64,000 bases of DNA, taken from Acidobacteriota bacterium. GTDB lineage: Bacteria; Acidobacteriota; Terriglobia; UBA7540. Positions 27,493-35,137 of the stretch are shown here, piece by piece; within the stretch, counting starts at the first letter, position 1, and the number at the start of each line of letters is the position of its first letter. A program made the position numbers and the translations under genes. A model generated the notes under the pieces. It ran no database searches and had not been told where the DNA came from. It saw only the letters and a program-made list of their open reading frames with translations. The DNA is taken from contig JAMCXS010000032.1 in assembly GCA_023474345.1 (NCBI GenBank), positions 1 through 64,000 on the forward strand, written 5' to 3'.

Positions 27493-28164
27493 ATGTGGCT
27501 CCTGGACAGGTTTTCCAATCCTCTTTGGTACAAGGCTTCGAGGCTCGACAAAAAGCGGCGGCGGATTGTGGCCACCGCCTTGTGCTCGTACGATTTCTTC
27601 CGCGAGCAAGCGGAGAAGAAACTGGTGGGGCCCGCCGTAGCGTTCCTCAAGGAAAACCCTGCCAGAGCCGATGGGTTGCCCGCTGGCTTAAACAAGCGCC
27701 TTGTGGATGAAGCGCTTCTCGGACTGCTGCGTTGCTGCCGCCATCTGCCTTCCGACCCCGGGCGCCGGCTGCCGCCCCAGAGCGTCGCTGCCTTACCGGA
27801 ACTTTGGGCGACTTTTGTTTTGGCCGATATGAATCAATCCCTGCAAATTACCGAGATTGGCGCTTTAGACCAGGTGCCCTACTCGCAAGACCCCGACGAA
27901 GCTCGCGCGCAGGTTTTGGCCCGATGGGCGGAAATTCTGGGCGTAGCCGGCCCGGAGTTTGCGGATCAAGTGAACGCCCACGGTTTTGCTGAAGCTTGGG
28001 ATTGGTTCGCAGGCATGTATATCGCGGATACCCTGGAGGGCATGGCCATCATTCCAGACAAAATGCTCTTCGCCCAGGCCCGGCGCGTCTCGGCCGCGGC
28101 TTCTCCGCCCCGTACAAGGCTGATTGAGCAATTCATCGCCCGAACCGCGTCCGCGCCTCTGTAG
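27493..28164 (+). CDS. protein of unknown function whose stop codon lies in a dispersed repeat
   Basis: This 223-residue soluble, largely helical protein matches no family that I recognise. Visible features are a Trp-rich N-terminus (MWLLDRFSNPLWYKASRLDK), a basic helix, and a later segment EAWDWFAGMYIADTLEGMAI. It has no signal peptide or metal motif. The stop TAG (28162-28164) is the TAG of the TGTAGCGG start of a dispersed repeat, so the last few residues (ASAPL) may have been set by the insertion. Coding potential looks reasonable, but the function is unknown. Confidence 0.6.
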   Translation: MWLLDRFSNPLWYKASRLDKKRRRIVATALCSYDFFREQAEKKLVGPAVAFLKENPARADGLPAGLNKRLVDEALLGLLRCCRHLPSDPGRRLPPQSVAALPELWATFVLADMNQSLQITEIGALDQVPYSQDPDEARAQVLARWAEILGVAGPEFADQVNAHGFAEAWDWFAGMYIADTLEGMAIIPDKMLFAQARRVSAAASPPRTRLIEQFIARTASAPL

Positions 28165-28330
28165 CGGCGGTGTCCTCACCGCCGCCGATGGCGCCTCGAA
28201 ACTGCTTGTCCCTGTAGCGTCGAGCTCTGCTCGACGATGCTGTAGCGGCGACGTGCCGTCGCCGTCCGGCGATCACAGATCGCCGCTACAGTACCGCGCC
28301 TGCGGAGACGCCCAGCGGGGCGTCTCTACA
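28160..28330. repeat. cluster of dispersed palindromic repeats
   Basis: Three adjacent units are seen: TGTAGCGGCGGTGTCCTCAC with CGCCGCCG; CTGTAGCGTCGAGCTCTGCT with CGACGATG; and TGTAGCGGCGACGTGCCGTC ... GATCGCCGCTACA. A different hairpin, GAGACGCCC-agcg-GGGCGTCTC, ends the cluster. The block CGATCACAGATCGCCGCTACA-type end is shared with clusters at 32088-32265 and 34768-35042. Confidence 0.8.
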
Positions 28331-28382
28331 AACCAAAAGCAGCGCGCCGCTTCCGTTTGAAGAGCCCCCGGTCACGAAAGCC

Positions 28383-31300
28383 TTAACTGTGGCTTAAACG
28401 TACTGGAACACGCATGGCGGGCAGATTGGTGCCTTCGATGATCAGCGTGCCCTGGATAGCGCCGGTAAATGCCGCGGGTGTCCGGAAGTCCACCGTCACG
28501 CGTTTCTTTTCATCCGGAAGGAGGTCGAAGTAGTTGTCGCCATACATTACGACGTGGGGTTGGTGGTGTGAATCTTCCCACTCTATTCGTAACCGCACCA
28601 GCCGGGCATAGCGCTCGCCGTTCGCAATCTTCACGGCAAAAGCGCCCGTGTTGCCCTTAAGCGCCGTGTCGATTTTAGCCGGTGACACTTTCACTTTTGC
28701 CAAAGGCTGTTCCTTCAGCAACTGCATAAGCGGCTTGTTGCCGGGCGTGAGCGCCGCATAACGATACTCCGGATTCTGACCCAGCGCCTCCATCAGCATC
28801 TGTCCATAGAGCGCGAACCAAACCGGCTCCAGGTCCGGGCGAGTTGGTGTGAATCCCATGAAAGCCACGGTGCGGCCCTTGCCGTAGTGGCCGGCCGCCA
28901 GCAGCGGCCAGTCGCGGAATTTCATGATGACCTGGCTGCCTTCCTTCGGCTGAGCCTCGTTGAAATCCCGAATGCCTGTTTCTTTCAGTCCCGCATCTGT
29001 CCAGCCCCGCGCGAACACGCGCACGTCCTTGCTGGAATTGAGCAGATTCAGATCGTCACGGCCTTGGCGAACCTCCACGGGAAGCACCTCCGCCAGCTTC
29101 GTGAAATCGAGGCACGCCCCGACGCCGTCGCCGCCATGAAAGCTCCTGGTGCCGCCGGTGTGAATAAAGCTTACTCCCTGGCGAACGGCCCCTGCCAGGC
29201 CCTCGGCCATGTCGTCATCGAGCACCTTCCACAAGGCCTCGAACGCCGCCAGCCAGACAACCTCGTACTTTTGGGCCAAATTTTCCGGCTGTCGCAATTC
29301 CGCGAAGCGGTCCAGGCGGTCTTCATTGATCTCATCTACATCCACTCCCAATCCGCGCAAGTGGGCGGCAATCGGCTTTGCATACCTCTTGATCCCTATC
29401 AGAAGGAGGCGGCACTGCCGGTCGAGCTTGGGCACACCCTCAAGAAACGACACGGAAGGCCTGGGGACTGTCTTGAGGTAAATTGTGGTGTCGGCAGTCA
29501 GATTCCCGCCCCGCTGGCGTGCTGTCGCACGCAGGGCGAACACCTGCGCGCCTTTGACCTCCGGCACCGTCCAGTTCATGACGCCGACTGTTCTGCTCTC
29601 ATCAGCGCCTACCGTGGTCGGAATGGAACGGGAATAGACCTGCCGGCCGGTCAGTTCGTACACCTCGCAGTGGAGGTCCAGGGGAATTTCAAACCGGTGA
29701 TCGTTCACGACCCATACCGGGATGTGCAAGTGTTCTCCTGCCGGTTGCGGTTCGAGTTCATCTTTGATGGCGAGGCTCACGGCCAGCGGCGCCATAGCGC
29801 GCTTGAAGGCGTAATAAGCGATCGTGGGCACCTGGTCGAAATCGAGGAATCCTCCGTATAGGCCGGGCGCGTGATCTTTATATTCCCACCAGCGGATGCC
29901 TTGAATGGGATTGTATTTTTTCCGGCGCATGGCGTCCGTGGCGTATCGCATGATGAACGCCTGATAGAGCTGCGAGGCCTCAACCATTTCCTGAGGGGAC
30001 CGCCAGTCGCTGTCCACCATCTTCTGTGGCCAAAACAACATGCTGTGGAACGAAGGGACCGTCCCCAGAGGGCCAATGTAACCGTAAGCGTTGATATCGA
30101 TCGGCAGATAATACCAGGCGGCCTCCCGCGGATTCTGATCCGACCATAGCTCACGCGGCGAGAGCATCTTTTCCAGATTCCCGTACGATGGCATCGAATC
30201 GCTGCCGTACTCGGAAACAAACGCGGGCTCAAAATCAAAGAAGTCCTGATAACTTCCACTCTCCGTCACGCCTGCTTCCGCCGCCGACCACAGATGTTCC
30301 TCGGCAAAGTCGCAATAGCTGGGCTGGTAAATTTCTCCGGGGTCCAATTGCTCCACCACGCGCTCCATGCCGTCGTAAAGAGGGCCGTAGTACTTCGACC
30401 ATCGAGTCCATCGCGACTCCGCGAACGGTGCCCAGATTATGATCGACGGATGGTTCCGAAGCTCACGCACCTCGTTGCTTCCTTGCTCGAAGAACATCTT
30501 CATAAATGGCTTGCGGCGCGGGGAGGCCGGATCTATCGCGTAAAGCGGGCCGGGCTGGTTAAAGGGCATCTGGATAAACACCATGATGCCGAGTTCGTCA
30601 CAGAGTTCGTAAAAGCTGGGTTTTTCCACCACCGTGTGGTTCACAATAAAATTAGCGTTGGCGGCGCGGAGCAGGCGAAGATCGGTTTCGTAGCTGGTGT
30701 GAGTGTTCTGCGAAAGGTAATAATGCCCCATCGGATACCACGCGCCCTTCATAAGCACGTGCTTGCCGTTCAGCCAATAGCTCTGGTCGATTTTCCGGGC
30801 TACGGTCCGGATGCCAAAAACCGTTTCGCGACGGTCCTCGATTCGCCCTGCTGCCCCGGAGAGCTTCGCGAAAAGTTTATAAAGGTTTGGCAAGCCCAGG
30901 TCCCAGCTCCACCAAAGCTTGGCATCGTGGACGGTGGTCTCCACCTTGAATTCATTGGCGCCGGCTGCCAGGTTGAGCGTCTGCGGCGGCACGTGCTGGG
31001 CGTTGCCGGTAAAGTTTGCCGGGCGCAATTCCATTTCCAGCGTTCGGTGGACTTCCCCTGTTTCGTTGTTGAAAATTTTCCCGGAGATCTCGATCGTCGC
31101 GCTGCCGTCGGCGTTAAGCGATTTGGTGCTGACGAAAACATCCTCGATGCTCTGCGGGGGAGAGATGATCAGCTTCACATCGCGCACTAAGCCCAGGGTA
31201 AGAATGGCGTTGCCACCCGCGGGAATCTGGTTCCAGCAAAAGCTGAACTCATGCGGAAGCTCCGGGAAATTAGTGCTGTTTGTGCCCGGCCACACCAGGC

Positions 31301-31931
31301 AAAAGCTTCCCTTCATATATTCCGCCAGCCCCATGTCTTTAGGAAGCCAGGGACAAGTCACTTTCACCGCCAGCAGGTTCTCAGCTCCCGGCTTCACTCT
31401 TCGCGTGATGTCATAGGAGAAACTCATGTAGACGCCCGTGTGGTCGCCCAGCTTATCACCGTTCAGCCAAACCGATGCGAAGTAATCCACTCCCTCAAAG
31501 ACCAGAAGGACTCTTTGCCCCGCCGCGTCCGCCGGAACCGTAAAGCGCTTCCGGTACCACCACTCGCTTTTGTTGACCAGCGCCAGTTGCCTGGTCTGCC
31601 GGTAGAGGTCCATTCCCTTAAGGCCCAGCGTCAGTTGGACTTCAGCCGGGACCGGAACAACCTTGAAAACCTCTTCGTCAAACCCGGCTTCGAACGCTTT
31701 GCGCTCTTCTCCCGTGCCCATGGGAAACGATCCCAATTTCCAGTCGGCGCCGCTCAACAGGATTTCTTTTGTGGGCCTCGGGTCGCGCGCCCGGTCTGGC
31801 CGGGCATTCGGCGCGGCTGCGGACGCCGGCATCCCTATGGCCGCAACCACCGGCTCGCCGGCACGAACCATGCCGGTCGCACCCAGAAGCGCGAGAAATT
31901 TTCGGCGGGACACATCCCAAATCCTTTGCAT
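28383..31931 (-). CDS. Tat-exported glycoside hydrolase family 2 enzyme
   Basis: The protein has 1182 residues and starts with a twin-arginine leader (SRRKFLALLGATGM). GH2 modules follow: the sugar-binding beta-sandwich (WWYRKRFTVP, VWLNGDKLGDHTGVY), an immunoglobulin-like domain, then a TIM barrel. The likely acid/base Glu lies in NHPSIIIWAPFAESRW and the nucleophile Glu in FVSEYGSDSMPS, as in beta-mannosidase and exo-glucosaminidase-like GH2 enzymes. Residues about 830-1080 resemble a glutamine-amidotransferase-like (ThuA/GATase) domain (RLLLIGIKRYAKPI, SFIHTGGTRSFHGGDG). The exact sugar is unknown. It probably works in the periplasm on plant or microbial polysaccharide. Confidence 0.85.
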   Translation of the reverse strand: MQRIWDVSRRKFLALLGATGMVRAGEPVVAAIGMPASAAAPNARPDRARDPRPTKEILLSGADWKLGSFPMGTGEERKAFEAGFDEEVFKVVPVPAEVQLTLGLKGMDLYRQTRQLALVNKSEWWYRKRFTVPADAAGQRVLLVFEGVDYFASVWLNGDKLGDHTGVYMSFSYDITRRVKPGAENLLAVKVTCPWLPKDMGLAEYMKGSFCLVWPGTNSTNFPELPHEFSFCWNQIPAGGNAILTLGLVRDVKLIISPPQSIEDVFVSTKSLNADGSATIEISGKIFNNETGEVHRTLEMELRPANFTGNAQHVPPQTLNLAAGANEFKVETTVHDAKLWWSWDLGLPNLYKLFAKLSGAAGRIEDRRETVFGIRTVARKIDQSYWLNGKHVLMKGAWYPMGHYYLSQNTHTSYETDLRLLRAANANFIVNHTVVEKPSFYELCDELGIMVFIQMPFNQPGPLYAIDPASPRRKPFMKMFFEQGSNEVRELRNHPSIIIWAPFAESRWTRWSKYYGPLYDGMERVVEQLDPGEIYQPSYCDFAEEHLWSAAEAGVTESGSYQDFFDFEPAFVSEYGSDSMPSYGNLEKMLSPRELWSDQNPREAAWYYLPIDINAYGYIGPLGTVPSFHSMLFWPQKMVDSDWRSPQEMVEASQLYQAFIMRYATDAMRRKKYNPIQGIRWWEYKDHAPGLYGGFLDFDQVPTIAYYAFKRAMAPLAVSLAIKDELEPQPAGEHLHIPVWVVNDHRFEIPLDLHCEVYELTGRQVYSRSIPTTVGADESRTVGVMNWTVPEVKGAQVFALRATARQRGGNLTADTTIYLKTVPRPSVSFLEGVPKLDRQCRLLLIGIKRYAKPIAAHLRGLGVDVDEINEDRLDRFAELRQPENLAQKYEVVWLAAFEALWKVLDDDMAEGLAGAVRQGVSFIHTGGTRSFHGGDGVGACLDFTKLAEVLPVEVRQGRDDLNLLNSSKDVRVFARGWTDAGLKETGIRDFNEAQPKEGSQVIMKFRDWPLLAAGHYGKGRTVAFMGFTPTRPDLEPVWFALYGQMLMEALGQNPEYRYAALTPGNKPLMQLLKEQPLAKVKVSPAKIDTALKGNTGAFAVKIANGERYARLVRLRIEWEDSHHQPHVVMYGDNYFDLLPDEKKRVTVDFRTPAAFTGAIQGTLIIEGTNLPAMRVPVRLSHS

Positions 31932-32087
31932 GCAATTACCTCTCGTTCCCCAAAAGCCCTGCAGGCCAGAACTCGGCGCAAATAAATCAACTTCTCGCTA
32001 TGCAGCCGGATTTGAACCCCGATACACGCTCCTGGCCGGGGCATCACCCCGCTTGTACTGTACCATACGTTATCTTCCTGAGCGCGT

Positions 32088-32265
32088 GGGTTCGCGAAAT
32101 CCTGTCGCGTCGAAACTGCTTGTCCCGGTCTGTTCCTGTAGCGTCGAGCTATGCTCGACGATATTGTAGCGGCAGTGTCCCCACCGCCGCCGTCCGGCGA
32201 TCACAGATCGCCGCTACAGTGCCCCACCCACATGGGCTGTAGCCGTGTCCCCACCGCCGCCAATG
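32088..32265. repeat. cluster of dispersed palindromic repeats
   Basis: It begins GGGTTCGCGAAATCCTGTCG, shared with the cluster at 34768. It then has CTGTAGCGTCGAGCTATGCT with CGACGATA, TGTAGCGGCAGTGTCCCCAC with CGCCGCC, GGCGATCACAGATCGCCG with CTACA, and a final CTGTAGCCGTGTCCCCACCG. The order of units is the same as at 34768-35005, so whole composite arrays appear to be copied. Confidence 0.8.
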
Positions 32266-32329
32266 GCATCCCTGTAACGCTACCCCGCTCAAAAAAGCGC
32301 CTTATGGAGGAGCAGGCGCCAAAGGCATG

Positions 32330-32355
32330 GTACTAAAGTACTAGAACTAAAGTTC
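32330..32355. promoter_or_regulatory. tandem 12-bp palindromes upstream of tadE
   Basis: GTACT-AA-AGTAC (32330-32341) and GAACT-AA-AGTTC (32344-32355) are separated by TA, giving two palindromes with a 14-bp period. TTGACA follows at 32357. They look like a regulator-binding pair, but a matching -10 box at the correct spacing is not clear. Confidence 0.4.
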
Positions 32356-32469
32356 CTTGACAAAACCAAGGCACTGGAACAAAAGTGTATTTAAGTTTTA
32401 GTTAATGTATCTTGGGACAATGGGGAGGGGACAGAAGCGTCGAGCGCTTCTGGAACAGGAGGTAAAAAC

Positions 32470-33105
32470 ATGTTCACCCTGACCCCAATTGGAATAAACG
32501 AAAGAGCCTTCCGTTTGCCCCGCAACCCCCTGCATTTGACTTTTTACCCCCGGATTCCTGACGCTCTGCGCAAGCCGCGCAGAATTCTCTGGGGCACCGA
32601 AGCCGCGGAACTCCTCGAATTTGGTCTGGCGCTTCCGGTGATTCTGGTCATGCTATTGGGAATCCTGGACTTTGCAAACGCTTACCACATGAAGCAGAAG
32701 CTTGCCAACGCCGCCCGCGAGGGGGCGAGGCTCGGGGCGTCCGAACCGTGGGTTGACGGCGACACATCCAGCCCACAGTCTGTTCAAGCCATCTACGACG
32801 ACGTAGTGACATACCTGCAAGACGCCCGCGTCGACACCTCTTTTATCGGCACGACCATGAATTACGACACCGCAACCTGTACGGCGACGTACTATTCAAG
32901 CGGCGCTTACGGGCTGAAGATCGAGAGGAATGTTCAGCTGGTCAGCGGTGGCTCACCATTCATGGCAACCCGGGTGACTCTGTCTTATCCCTTCCATTGG
33001 ACCTATGGCTTTGACCACATCATTAGGTTGATGATTCCCTTGACAAGCGTTGCCGACACCATCGACATCACAACAGATGCCATGATGCGGAATCTCAGCC
33101 TCTGA
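32470..33105 (+). CDS. TadE-like pseudopilin
   Basis: This 211-residue protein has a TadE domain: the hydrophobic helix AAELLEFGLALPVILVMLLG with the conserved Glu (AAELLE) near residues 50-70, followed by an extracytoplasmic part. TadE/TadF-type minor pilins belong to Flp (tight adherence) pilus systems. A strong ribosome binding site (AGGAGGTAAAAAC) precedes the ATG at 32470. No prepilin peptidase, ATPase or secretin gene is nearby. Confidence 0.85.
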   Translation: MFTLTPIGINERAFRLPRNPLHLTFYPRIPDALRKPRRILWGTEAAELLEFGLALPVILVMLLGILDFANAYHMKQKLANAAREGARLGASEPWVDGDTSSPQSVQAIYDDVVTYLQDARVDTSFIGTTMNYDTATCTATYYSSGAYGLKIERNVQLVSGGSPFMATRVTLSYPFHWTYGFDHIIRLMIPLTSVADTIDITTDAMMRNLSL

Positions 33106-33154
33106 AGCGTATAGCACACCCCGCAAGCGCGGTTTCGACATGAGGAGGGCTGCG

Positions 33155-34612
33155 ATGCAGAACCGGAATCTTTCGGCTGACGAAAGTCGGATGGTTATAA
33201 AAGCAGGCAAACGTTCGATTGCAGGATGCTCCGGCGAACGGGGGATCAGCATTGTAATCGTCGCCGTATCGATGGTTTTTATTCTCGGAATGGCGGGGCT
33301 GGCGATAGACCTGGCGGCGCTATATGTCGCGCGTAGCCAGGCGCAACGCGCGGCCGACGCCGCGGCGCTGGCGGGCGCCCAGGCTTTTGTTCTGGACAAC
33401 TGCGTTACGGGCGATGGCAGCAACCTGTCCATGGCATGCACAACGCTTGCCCGGCAGACCGCGCAAACAGTCGCAGATCAAAACCTGATCGCCGGGGTGA
33501 GCCCCAACCTCAAGCTGGATACTGACATCACTTTCCCCAACCAGACCACCACCGACCCTCAGATCCACGTTGTCGCAGGGCGCGGCACCTATGACAACTC
33601 CGACCATGGAAACGCCCTGCCCACTTTTTTCGTTAAAATCTTCGGCATCGACACAGCCAGCGTTTCCGCTTCTGCCACTGCCGAGGCTTTTAATCCCTCC
33701 GGCACATCGGGGACTATGGGGACCACCTGCCTCAAGCCGTGGATGTTCCCTAACTGCGACCAGTTCAATACGACCGTTGATCCCAATTATCAATATTGCC
33801 AGCCGGGCGTCGGGCCTTTCATCATTCCGATCGGACAGAACGAATATAAAGTCGCTCGCCCTGTAAACTATCCGGATGGGGCGATTGGAGAGCCGTACGT
33901 GATCAGGCCCGGGTCTCCCGGCAGTGCCGCGGCGCCCGGGCAGTACTACATCTCCTACCTGCCATCGAGCGACTCGATTCCATCGTCGTGCCCAAACTGC
34001 GCCAAAAACCCGCCCTCGTGGGGAGGCAACGGCAGCGGCGCCTTATACGAGGCCAATATCGAATGCTGCAACGACAGCCCCATCTACTGCGGCGAAACCC
34101 TCAAGCTTGATACCTCTCTCCAATCCACTTCCGGCGCCAAAGCCGGACCAACCACCGACGGAGTCGAGTGCCTGATCAACCAAAACACCGGCAGTTCCAA
34201 TTGCGGACAGGATTACATCGACGGCATTTCCACAAGCCCCTGCGACGACCCTCCAAGTCAAAATGCCGCCGACTTACCCCCTTTGCCGCAAATTCCTCCC
34301 AGCATCGTGTCGGGGGTTAACGATCGTTATTGGCCCAGCGACACCGCAGGCATTACCAACTCGTCTTCGGTCGTTGTGGCTCCTATCTTTGACGGAATTA
34401 TAGCCAGCGGCCAGAATACGGTTCAGGTAGCGGGCTTTGTCCAACTTTTCCTTCGAGATGTGTATGTTCCCGGAAACCCCAAAGGCACGGTCTTCGCGTA
34501 TGTTCTCAACATTTCAGCCTGCGGTGGCGGCGGGAGCGGCGACTCAGCCAGTTCACAACCGCCTACTGCCGCCGCCAGTTCTGTCATTCCTGTACGGCTG
34601 ATTCATCAATAG
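33155..34612 (+). CDS. TadG-like pilus-associated protein
   Basis: From the ATG at 33155, with GAGGAGG seven bases upstream, the protein has 485 residues. The N-terminal membrane helix and TadG-type motif are visible (ERGISIVIVAVSMVFILGMA, then GLAIDLAALYVARSQAQRAA, then DAAALAGAQAFV). The long Cys-, Pro- and Ser-rich extracytoplasmic domain has many Cys pairs (CPNCAK, IECCNDSPIYC), suggesting disulfides outside the cell. It lies 50 bp behind tadE in one operon. The frame has an alternative start at 33140. Confidence 0.82.
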   Translation: MQNRNLSADESRMVIKAGKRSIAGCSGERGISIVIVAVSMVFILGMAGLAIDLAALYVARSQAQRAADAAALAGAQAFVLDNCVTGDGSNLSMACTTLARQTAQTVADQNLIAGVSPNLKLDTDITFPNQTTTDPQIHVVAGRGTYDNSDHGNALPTFFVKIFGIDTASVSASATAEAFNPSGTSGTMGTTCLKPWMFPNCDQFNTTVDPNYQYCQPGVGPFIIPIGQNEYKVARPVNYPDGAIGEPYVIRPGSPGSAAAPGQYYISYLPSSDSIPSSCPNCAKNPPSWGGNGSGALYEANIECCNDSPIYCGETLKLDTSLQSTSGAKAGPTTDGVECLINQNTGSSNCGQDYIDGISTSPCDDPPSQNAADLPPLPQIPPSIVSGVNDRYWPSDTAGITNSSSVVVAPIFDGIIASGQNTVQVAGFVQLFLRDVYVPGNPKGTVFAYVLNISACGGGGSGDSASSQPPTAAASSVIPVRLIHQ

Positions 34613-35137
34613 GTCGAAACCTGAGGGGAGCGCTTTGCGGCCCTAAGAACCTGTCGCCCGGCGAGATCGCAACCGCCGGATGTTTTCCCCTTCCTGTTTA
34701 TGGTTGAACCGTTCCGCCGAGTGGCAACCAGGCAGGCTTTATATGTCGTGGGGTCGTAAAACACCTGGGTTCGCGAAAGGCTGTGGCGTCGAACTGCGCT
34801 CGACGACGCTGTAGCGGCGACGTGCCGTCGCCGTCCGGCGATCACAGATCGCCGCTCCAGTACCCACCCCACATGAACTGTAGCGGCCGTGTCCCTACCG
34901 CCGCCAATGACGTTCCCAAATTTGCCTGTCCCGGTCTGTTCCTGTAGCATCGAGCTATGCTCGACGATGCCGCCCCCCGGCGATCACAGATCGCCGCTAC
35001 AGTGCCCGTCGGAGAGACGTTCCGCTGGAACGTCTCGCATGAGGAGAAGTGTAACCGCCGATCAGATAAATGTTGTTCTCTGTGCTGCTCTGTGGTAACT
35101 ATTTTGAGCACGGTCCTTGATAGGCAGGTCAAAATTC
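34613..35137. other. intergenic repeat-rich region upstream of the restriction-modification gene
   Basis: Most of this gap is filled by the repeat cluster at 34768-35042. No gene is seen. Confidence 0.6.
34768..35042. repeat. largest cluster of dispersed palindromic repeats
   Basis: The composite array has the unit order GGGTTCGCGAAAGGCTGTGG; CGTCGAACTGCGCTCGACGA; CTGTAGCGGCGACGTGCCGT ... GATCGCCGCTCCA; ACTGTAGCGGCCGTGTCCCT; CTGTAGCATCGAGCTATGCT with CGACGATG; GGCGATCACAGATCGCCG with CTACA; and the hairpin GAGACGTTC-cgct-GGAACGTCTC at the right end. It is the same architecture as 32088-32265. Confidence 0.82.

Larger units (their letters stand above)
31932..32469. other. intergenic region upstream of tadE
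   Basis: It contains the repeat cluster at 32088-32265 and a pair of small palindromes at 32330-32355 next to a TTGACA (32357-32362). The region between 32300 and 32420 is AT-richer than its neighbours and is the likely promoter of the tad genes. Confidence 0.5.

Noticed and set aside
28160-35042. CRISPR arrays
   Set aside because: The repeated units are hairpin-rich, vary in length and spacing, and lack uniform spacers; no cas gene is present.
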